NCBI GenBank assembly: GCA_046303515.1
Contig: JBKCGI010000115.1
Span: 1 to 64,000 of the forward strand
Direction: 5' to 3'
Source: M2408 sp046303515
Lineage (GTDB): Bacteria; Bacteroidota; Bacteroidia; Flavobacteriales_D; Crocinitomicaceae
Length of the DNA stretch: 64,000 nt
Made by a program: the position numbers and the translations under genes
The notes under the pieces: generated by a model
Told to the model about the DNA's origin: nothing
Database searches by the model: none
Seen by the model: only the letters and a program-made list of their open reading frames with translations
In this document: piece after piece, positions 58,032 to 64,000 of the stretch
Layout of the letters: each line of letters begins with the position of its first letter
How positions within the stretch are numbered: position 1 is the stretch's first letter

Positions 58032-59105
58032 ATGAAATCTTGTCAACTTATAGGATTAATGTCTGGGACATCTTTGGATGGTTTAGATGTTGTAAATGTT
58101 CATTTTTCAGCTGATCATAAGGGTGAAATTAAATTTGATTTGCTTGGTTTTCAAACATATAAATTTCCAGAAAAGTTAATTCAAAAAATCAAATCTGCTA
58201 TGGATTTGAATGGCTTAAAATTTATGTTTTTAGATAATGAGATTGGAGATTTTTACGGAGATTGTGTAAATGATTTCATTTTAAAATTTAGATTTGATAA
58301 GTCAAAAATTACAGCTATTGCCTCACATGGACAAACGATTTTTCATCAGCCAGACAAGGGCTTAACTGTTCAGATAGGAAATGGCACAAATTTAGCCGTA
58401 AAGACGGGGCTAAAAGTGGTAAATAACTTTAGGACAAAAGACGTAGCTTTAGGAGGTCAGGGAGCACCTTTAGTGCCTGTGGGAGATTTCGCTTTGTTTC
58501 ATTCGCAAGCTGAATCTTTTTTAAATATAGGTGGAATTTCAAATATTTCTTTCCAAAAAAACAATAAAATTAGTGCTTTTGATATTTGTCCTGGGAATTT
58601 ACCCTTAAATAAACTTGCCAATTCTCGAGGATTAGACTATGATAAAAATGGAGATTTAGCGAAAAAAGGGGAATTAAATTTCTTTTTATTGGACTTGTTA
58701 AATGAATTGGATTTTTACAAGGAAAAGGCTCCAAAATCTTTGGGGGTGGAGTGGCTGGAAAATCATTTTTATCCTTTAATTAAATTTGACAAAGACATTG
58801 AGAATAATTTGCGAACAGTTTTGGAACACGAAGCCATTCAAATTGCAAATGTATTGAATACAAATAATTTGAAATCTGTTTTTATTTCTGGAGGTGGAGC
58901 CTTAAATAAATTTTTGGTAGATCGTATTGCCCATTATTTTGAAGGGAAAGTAATCATTCCACCAAAGGAAATTATTGAATTTAAAGAAGCGATTATTTTT
59001 GCTTTTTTAGGCTTTTTATATTTTGAAAATAAGGTAAATAGTTTATGTTCAGTTACAGGAGCATCGCGGGATTCAGTTGGTGGGGTATTACATTTACCTA
59101 ATTAG
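58032..59105 (+). CDS. anmK: Anhydro-N-acetylmuramic acid kinase
   Basis: 357 aa sugar kinase of the ASKHA fold. N-terminal phosphate-binding motif GLMSGTSLDGLDVV; catalytic and sugar-binding blocks ASHGQTIFHQP, NNFRTKDVALGGQGAPLVP and FLNIGGISNIS; nucleotide-binding ISGGGALNKFLV. It phosphorylates and opens 1,6-anhydroMurNAc released from peptidoglycan, giving MurNAc-6-P. Its end overlaps the convergent histidine kinase gene by 8 bp. Confidence 0.95.
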   Translation: MKSCQLIGLMSGTSLDGLDVVNVHFSADHKGEIKFDLLGFQTYKFPEKLIQKIKSAMDLNGLKFMFLDNEIGDFYGDCVNDFILKFRFDKSKITAIASHGQTIFHQPDKGLTVQIGNGTNLAVKTGLKVVNNFRTKDVALGGQGAPLVPVGDFALFHSQAESFLNIGGISNISFQKNNKISAFDICPGNLPLNKLANSRGLDYDKNGDLAKKGELNFFLLDLLNELDFYKEKAPKSLGVEWLENHFYPLIKFDKDIENNLRTVLEHEAIQIANVLNTNNLKSVFISGGGALNKFLVDRIAHYFEGKVIIPPKEIIEFKEAIIFAFLGFLYFENKVNSLCSVTGASRDSVGGVLHLPN

Positions 59106-60897
59106 AGGTAAAGCTTAATGCGTAATGAGTACCCTTTTCTTCCGTTTTAATCATTGTGCCATTCAATTGGTTTGATAGTTCTTTGATTAACATTAAGCCC
59201 AAGGTTTCAGGGTTTTCTACTTCATTAAAATTTTCAAATCCCTTCCCGTTATCTCCGATTTTGAGTTGGTAATTTTTGTAGTTGATTTTAAAAATATTGA
59301 TGTAAATAAAATCATTACCTTCATTTTTAAGTCCATGTTTTAAAGCATTCGATACAATTTCATTTATGAGTAAACCTAAAGGAATGGAAGTGTCAATGTT
59401 GAAATTTTCGCGAGTGTTTATGAATAATTTTATTTTATGGTCAATTCCGTAATAAGAAATCATTAGGTCATCTACCAATTTTTTTAAATATTTATCAAAT
59501 GGAATTTTAGAAAGTTCCTTTGATTGATATAAAAGTTCATGGACAGAGGCAATTGATTTAATTCTATTTTGACTTTCCTTATAAAGGGCGTTCATTTCTT
59601 TGTCATTGATAAAACCTGCTTGTAGATTCAATAAACTGGAAATAATTTGCAAATTATTTTTTACGCGATGATGAACTTCTTTTAATAGTACCTCTTTTTC
59701 ATTTAAGTTTTCTAATAATTTCAGATTTTGATTTTTCGCTTCAGTAATGTCTTGTGCAACTCCATAAATCTTAATAATTTCACCTGCTGAATTTAATTTT
59801 GCTCGACCAAGACAATAAAGGCTTTTGGTACTCTTTTTATCCAGGTGAATTTTGTGTTCAATTTTATAAGGCTTCCCAGTCTCTTGACATTTTTTAAATA
59901 GATATGCTATCGCTTTTTGATCATCTTCATTAATTTTAGAAAAATAGGCCTCATCTAAGTTAGAAACGCTGTTTTTATCTATTTCAAAGATTTCATATAA
60001 TTCATCAGACCAAGTTAATTTAGAACTCAGAATATCAAATTCCCAACTGCCCATTTTTGCAATTTTTTGCGCAGTGCTTAGCATTTCTTCATTCTTAAGT
60101 AATTGCTCTTCGATATTTTTTCTTTCAAAAAAGAATGGTATATCTATTTTGGATGTAATTTGATTTGTTTTTTTCTCTAATTCTAAAAAGCGATTAATTT
60201 GATCTGGTTGAGCCATAATAAACGTGCAGTGTTCGTCACCTTTGGCTCTGCAGCTTAATTCAACTGCAGTTAACGGAATACCAAAGCTAGATTCACACCA
60301 ACCTGAGGAATAGGCTGCATTCATTATGCAAACAGTATTTTCAGCTCTTTCACCACTTTTTATCCACGAATCTGCTTCAAATGAATAAGGGTGGTGGTAT
60401 TTTAAAAAGAAATTTTCATCAGGACTTGGATTACTTTCAGGAAGAATATCAACTGAAGCCCAACCTGCATATGCAAAATGGATTGGACCTGCCGATAATT
60501 TTGAAAGTGGATCATTCAAATTCATTTTAAAATGAAATTTTTTAGCATCTTGAATTCCAATTACATGTCCAATATCAAATAAAAAATCTTTGGTTATCGT
60601 AAAAATTTCCTCTTTGGATTTATCAGGGAAGTTTTGTTCAAAATTTTTAAAAAACTCATGTGACAAGGATGATGCTCTAACCAAAATATATCGTTCATCA
60701 TCAATTTTTATTGAGCCTTCCTCTGGATTGAATTCTAATTTCTTGAAATATTCTTCAACGACCATTTGAGCACCGTCAAATATAGGTTTCATTTCATCAG
60801 GGACTTTAACTGTTTTACTGATAGGTAATTGCTTCTTTAAAAGTGCAAGTTCACTTTCGAGCAAGTCAATTTTAGCTAAAATCTCTTCTTTTTTCAA
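59098..60897 (-). CDS. V4R-PAS-HisKA_2 sensor histidine kinase
   Basis: 599 aa, no transmembrane segment, so probably cytoplasmic. A short coiled-coil N-terminus, an XylR-N/V4R ligand-binding domain (about 60-235) with the typical AAYSSGWCESSFGIPLTAVE and CRAKGDEHC blocks, a PAS domain (about 275-385, MGSWEFDILSSKLTWSDELYEIF), then a HisKA_2-type dimerisation domain with the phospho-acceptor His in LLKEVHHRVKNNLQIISSLL, and a HATPase_c domain (NEIVSNALKHG, IGDNGKGF). The V4R domain usually senses small or aromatic ligands or binds metal through cysteines. No response regulator is adjacent. Confidence 0.92.
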   Translation of the reverse strand: MKKEEILAKIDLLESELALLKKQLPISKTVKVPDEMKPIFDGAQMVVEEYFKKLEFNPEEGSIKIDDERYILVRASSLSHEFFKNFEQNFPDKSKEEIFTITKDFLFDIGHVIGIQDAKKFHFKMNLNDPLSKLSAGPIHFAYAGWASVDILPESNPSPDENFFLKYHHPYSFEADSWIKSGERAENTVCIMNAAYSSGWCESSFGIPLTAVELSCRAKGDEHCTFIMAQPDQINRFLELEKKTNQITSKIDIPFFFERKNIEEQLLKNEEMLSTAQKIAKMGSWEFDILSSKLTWSDELYEIFEIDKNSVSNLDEAYFSKINEDDQKAIAYLFKKCQETGKPYKIEHKIHLDKKSTKSLYCLGRAKLNSAGEIIKIYGVAQDITEAKNQNLKLLENLNEKEVLLKEVHHRVKNNLQIISSLLNLQAGFINDKEMNALYKESQNRIKSIASVHELLYQSKELSKIPFDKYLKKLVDDLMISYYGIDHKIKLFINTRENFNIDTSIPLGLLINEIVSNALKHGLKNEGNDFIYINIFKINYKNYQLKIGDNGKGFENFNEVENPETLGLMLIKELSNQLNGTMIKTEEKGTHYALSFTSN

Positions 60898-60920
60898 TGA
60901 ATTTAGATTATGAAGTCTTT

Positions 60921-60951
60921 CAAAACTAAGTAATTAATTTTAAAATACAAA
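60921..60951 (-). promoter_or_regulatory. Promoter of the sensor histidine kinase gene
   Basis: Minus strand: TTTG (60948-60951), 19-bp spacer, TAGTTTTG (60921-60928), matching TTTG-N19-TAnnTTTG. It lies 23 bp before the ATG at 60897. Confidence 0.6.
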
Positions 60952-61049
60952 ATTAACAAGGATTTAAATTAGTAATAAAGTTAAAAAACTCCTAAATTTT
61001 ATCTTATGAAAGGTAAAAACAATTACATTTACATACCAAAAACCATGTA

Positions 61050-62240
61050 ATGAAATTAAAATTAACTTTGATCAGCAGTGTTTTGTCACTTTTTATTTTT
61101 GCGCAAAACCAATCCATTCAATTTGAAACAGGCACATTTTCTGAAGCTTTAGCTAAGGCAAAAAAAGAAAATAAACTCATCTTTATGGATGCATACACTA
61201 CTTGGTGTGGTCCTTGCAAATGGATGGCGAAAAATATTTTCACTAACGATAAAGTCGCTGCGTATTATAATTCCAATTTCATTTGTACCAAAATAGATAT
61301 GGAAAAAGGGGAGGGAATCGAAATTGCTAAAAAATACAATGTTCGTTGTTACCCTAATTTATTATTTATAGATGGTGATGGAAATTTAGTTCATCGTTCT
61401 GCTGGAGCTGCTCAGGAAATTGACATATATATTACTTTAGGAGAGTTAGCTAAAAATCCTGCTGAAAATTTTGCTGCTTTGGATAATGAATTTAAAAAGA
61501 ATAAAGAGCCAAAAGCGGATTTCTTGGCAAAATATATCAATGCTATTTCAATGACGTGTTTGCCTTATGAGGATATTGTGCAAACGTATTTCTCTATCGT
61601 TCCTGAAAAGGAATATACTTCTTCCAACAGTTGGAAAATTATTTTTAATCATGTGAATGAAGTTGACAACATGGCTTTTCAATATTTATTAAAAAATAGA
61701 AATGCCTTCGAACAATTGTATTCAAAGGATTCTGTTGACATGAAAATAACCATGACATTTCAAAATTCTGGAGATCAAATTTTATACAGTAAAGATTTTT
61801 CTGAAAAGAAATATAAAGAATTTATGGATGAAGTTTCCAAATTGAATTTTTCAGGTAAAGAAGTAGTATTGTTTAATCTGAATTTAAGTTTATTGTATAA
61901 GAAAGAAAAATCAGATGATATTTTTGATTTTGCTTTGAAAAACGATAAATATTTGGATCAAGCTCAAACCAATAGCATTTGTTGGGATATTTATGAAAAA
62001 TCTAGTAAAAAAGAGCATTTGAATTCTGCATTGAAATTAATGAATGCTGTGACTTCAACTGAAACAGGTAAAAACTGGATGTATATGGACACTTATGCTT
62101 CACTTTTATTTAAAGCTAAAAACAAAGGAGAAGCAAAAAAAGTAGCTGAAGAGGCAATTCAATTAGCTAAAAACACAGGCATTCCAGAAGAAGATTATAA
62201 GGCAACACAAGATTTATTGGAGAAAATTAATAAGTTGTAA
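61050..62240 (+). CDS. Periplasmic thioredoxin-like protein
   Basis: 396 aa with a signal peptide (about 1-19, MKLKLTLISSVLSLFIFAQ). Thioredoxin fold (about 25-130) with the active-site TTWCGPCKWM (CGPC) and the cis-Pro region VRCYPNLLFIDGDGN. The remaining ~260 residues are helical and may contain TPR-like repeats (AEEAIQLAKNTGIPEEDYKA at the end). The protein probably reduces or isomerises disulphides, or delivers thiol reductant, in the periplasm. It is convergent with the NUDIX gene, with no gap between stops. Confidence 0.88.
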   Translation: MKLKLTLISSVLSLFIFAQNQSIQFETGTFSEALAKAKKENKLIFMDAYTTWCGPCKWMAKNIFTNDKVAAYYNSNFICTKIDMEKGEGIEIAKKYNVRCYPNLLFIDGDGNLVHRSAGAAQEIDIYITLGELAKNPAENFAALDNEFKKNKEPKADFLAKYINAISMTCLPYEDIVQTYFSIVPEKEYTSSNSWKIIFNHVNEVDNMAFQYLLKNRNAFEQLYSKDSVDMKITMTFQNSGDQILYSKDFSEKKYKEFMDEVSKLNFSGKEVVLFNLNLSLLYKKEKSDDIFDFALKNDKYLDQAQTNSICWDIYEKSSKKEHLNSALKLMNAVTSTETGKNWMYMDTYASLLFKAKNKGEAKKVAEEAIQLAKNTGIPEEDYKATQDLLEKINKL

Positions 62241-62663
62241 TTAAGTTAATTTCTCAACTATTACTTTGTCTATAGGGAAAGTTAAATCTTCTTTATTGAG
62301 TTGACCTAGCTCAATCCAACGGTGATTTTCTTTGTGTTCAATGAAAACTTTTGTTGGATTTGAATTGATTGTTTCCCATGATTTACAATTTACACGATAA
62401 TAAATTGAAATTATTTGGTCTTTGGGATTGAATGCTGAAACTTGAAAAAAATCAGTCAAGTAGAATAATTCTCCGATTTCAATTTCAAGATTTAATTCTT
62501 CAATGAATTCGCGTTTTAAAGCATCGGTAATACCTTCTCCCCATTCTAATCCTCCGCCAGGAAATTTGGTAAATTGAAAACCATTTCGTTGTTCGTCAGA
62601 AACTAAAATTTCGTTTTTATCATTGATTAAAAGACCGTAAACACGAATGTTAAATTTTCGCAT
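62241..62663 (-). CDS. NUDIX hydrolase
   Basis: 140 aa. NUDIX box GX5EX7REUXEEXG: the glycine and glutamate of GGLEWGE, then REFIEE, are present, with Asn in place of the final Gly. It hydrolyses nucleoside diphosphates linked to another group; the substrate is unknown. It lies 3 bp after the putative anti-sigma gene, so it is probably in the same transcript. Confidence 0.88.
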   Translation of the reverse strand: MRKFNIRVYGLLINDKNEILVSDEQRNGFQFTKFPGGGLEWGEGITDALKREFIEELNLEIEIGELFYLTDFFQVSAFNPKDQIISIYYRVNCKSWETINSNPTKVFIEHKENHRWIELGQLNKEDLTFPIDKVIVEKLT

Positions 62664-62666
62664 AGC

Positions 62667-63425
62667 TTAATATGTTGCTGTCAAAACATCTAAAATATCC
62701 GTATGATTAACTACCGTGAAATTATTTAATTTAGTGATAGATTTATCATCAAAAACTCCGTCTGGGTGATCTTTAAAAGCAGTGCCAGCAGCCATTGAAA
62801 AAGTAGGTTCTGATTTCATCTCTTCCATGTCCATACTTAACGATTCTGCTAATTTCATTTCAACAGCAACAAAATCTTCAACAACTTTCCTGTCAGTGTA
62901 GATAGGTATAGTACTTTCCGGTTCTTCATCTAAAGCGATAGAGTTTTGCGGTTTATTTGAAGTGTCTAGAACAGATTTTTCTTTTAAAGAACTATCTTTA
63001 ATTTGCGTTTTTTGTTCTTCTTGTGCTTGTTCAACTTTACTTAAAAGTGGCTCATTAGATTTTAGCTCAGCTTTCCAAAAAGGAATTGTTACTAATATAA
63101 TACAAAAAATAGCAGCTATTCTAGTCAAGTTTTGTTGGTGCCAATTTTTTTCTCTTGATATAAAGAAAGTTCCTACAGCATTGTACCATAAGACACCTCT
63201 GTTTTGATACGTTTGGTGGAATAGATGATCTAAGTCAGCCTTGATTTTTGGTGAAGGCTCATTTGTTTTTTGCTCTAAAATAGATTGATTTATGGAACCC
63301 AAAACGTATTTCAAGTTCAAAAATTCATCTTCTGTGGTGAATAGGTCTTTCATTTCCAACTTTTCTGACTCAGTCAGTTGATGAAAATCTTTTAGAAAAA
63401 CCGTATCAAAATTGTTCGCTTCCAT
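62667..63425 (-). CDS. Putative anti-sigma factor, single-pass membrane protein
   Basis: 252 aa. Cytoplasmic N-terminal region of ~100 residues, one transmembrane helix (about 104-121, IAAIFCIILVTIPFWKA), and a Glu/Ser/Lys-rich extracytoplasmic tail. Position directly downstream of an ECF sigma gene (1 bp gap) and topology suggest it controls that sigma. It has no recognisable zinc-containing anti-sigma motif (HxxxCxxC), so the role is inferred from context. Confidence 0.6.
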   Translation of the reverse strand: MEANNFDTVFLKDFHQLTESEKLEMKDLFTTEDEFLNLKYVLGSINQSILEQKTNEPSPKIKADLDHLFHQTYQNRGVLWYNAVGTFFISREKNWHQQNLTRIAAIFCIILVTIPFWKAELKSNEPLLSKVEQAQEEQKTQIKDSSLKEKSVLDTSNKPQNSIALDEEPESTIPIYTDRKVVEDFVAVEMKLAESLSMDMEEMKSEPTFSMAAGTAFKDHPDGVFDDKSITKLNNFTVVNHTDILDVLTATY

Positions 63426-63426
63426 G

Positions 63427-64000
63427 TTATTTGTTTATCAGCGGATTAAATTCTTTTAATTGTTCAGCCAAATGTTTTGTCGCATAAAAAAGACGTGATT
63501 TAATTGTCCCTTCGTTTGCACCTAAAACTTCAGCAATTTCTTTGATGGATAAACCGTCAAAATGGCGAAGTTTAAAAACCTCACTGTGTTTTTGATCAAG
63601 CGTATTGAGTTGAATATCAAATGCTTCACCGAAAAACATATCTTGTACTTCGTTTAGTACATTTTTAGTATCATCCTTTACATGAAATGTTGTTTCAATG
63701 GAATAAGATGTATTTTTTCTAACTTCTTGTTTCTTATACTCATTTTTGCACATATTGTTCGCTACCGAGTAAAACCATGTTTTAAAAGAGCGTTCTCGAT
63801 CAAAAGATTCGGGTTTTTGAATAATTTTCGCGAATAAGTCATGTACAAAATCTTCTGCCTTTTCTAAATCATTCCAAAGCAAGCGTTTGAAGTAAGCCAG
63901 CATTGGTTTTGCATAACGTTTGTAAAGTTCGTCAAAGGCCAATTTATCTCCCTTTGACATAAATGCCATCAATTCCTCATCGCTGTGCGAATCATATTTT
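63427..64000 (-). CDS. ECF-type sigma factor, 5'-truncated at the window edge
   Basis: The frame runs off the right edge; residues before the internal Met at 63972 (HSDEEL) continue the ECF N-terminal pattern. Region 2: FDELYKRYAKPMLAYFKRLL, EKAEDFVHDLFAKIIQKPESF and FKTWFYSVANNMCKNEYKK. Region 4: HSEVFKLRHFDGLSIKEIAEVLGANEGTIKSRLFYATKHLAEQL. It is paired with the downstream putative anti-sigma and differs from the ECF gene at 15241. The start codon lies beyond position 64000. Confidence 0.9.
   Translation of the reverse strand, partial: KYDSHSDEELMAFMSKGDKLAFDELYKRYAKPMLAYFKRLLWNDLEKAEDFVHDLFAKIIQKPESFDRERSFKTWFYSVANNMCKNEYKKQEVRKNTSYSIETTFHVKDDTKNVLNEVQDMFFGEAFDIQLNTLDQKHSEVFKLRHFDGLSIKEIAEVLGANEGTIKSRLFYATKHLAEQLKEFNPLINK

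Noticed and set aside
2..64000. Genome-wide reassignment of TAG to an amino acid
   Set aside because: TAG ends argS after the canonical GVEVPEKM, the receptor after LGLIFDF, and the thioesterase, DUF481 and permease genes at expected lengths, so it is an ordinary stop.

Overview
The window is AT-rich chromosomal DNA from a member of the Bacteroidota, most likely the Flavobacteriia (family not resolved; Crocinitomicaceae/Fluviicola-like is a guess). The evidence is: two proteins with type IX secretion (T9SS) C-terminal sorting domains, a PorE-like OmpA protein, a DNA polymerase III alpha subunit with an N-terminal fused exonuclease, a TonB-dependent receptor with a carboxypeptidase-regulatory N-terminus, an ExbB-ExbD-ExbD-TonB operon, and repeated promoter -7 elements of the Bacteroidota type TAnnTTTG in place of the usual -10 box. 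Shine-Dalgarno sequences are largely absent, as usual for this phylum. No rRNA, tRNA or CRISPR array was recognised by eye.

Layout. 1-8.2 kb: a 5'-truncated conserved protein, a WYL regulator, a thioesterase, dnaA, arginase, argS and a Rossmann-fold protein. 8.3-16 kb: a TonB-dependent receptor; a minus-strand tgt / lptG-type permease / outer-membrane protein operon; a glycosyltransferase overlapping an ECF sigma factor. 16-24 kb: a large secreted protein of unknown function, a T9SS cargo protein, an MMPL transporter, and the grpE-dnaJ chaperone operon. 24-34 kb: PASTA protein, T9SS protein, rluD, the PorE-like OmpA protein, a DUF1015 protein, yggS and tyrS. 34.3-39.2 kb is the accessory region: dinB, an AAA ATPase lying between two copies of the dinB 5' end, two small membrane proteins, a MntA-HepT toxin-antitoxin pair, and a REP-associated tyrosine transposase followed by a cluster of short palindromes. 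39.2-44.7 kb: dnaE (broken by an in-frame TAG), ogt and a VOC protein. 44.7-49.2 kb: two tandem TPR-SpoIIE phosphatase genes, the upstream one also interrupted by an in-frame TAG near its start. 49.4-55.5 kb: the Ton energy-transduction block with a PstS-like lipoprotein and a TPR protein. 55.6-64 kb: glutathione peroxidase, acyl-CoA dehydrogenase, anmK, a V4R-PAS histidine kinase, a thioredoxin-like protein, a NUDIX hydrolase, and a putative anti-sigma/ECF sigma pair that runs off the right edge.

The observations most worth checking are: (i) the amber codon inside dnaE, an essential gene, and a second amber codon in the same window in a signalling gene, while TAG serves as an ordinary stop elsewhere; (ii) the 1.5-kb AAA-ATPase unit, bounded by a 47-bp near-identical direct repeat of the dinB start and carrying its own promoter with two palindromes; (iii) the RAYT transposase with five ATCCC-N3-GGGAT-type palindromes just downstream; and (iv) at least seven different intergenic repeat or palindrome families.
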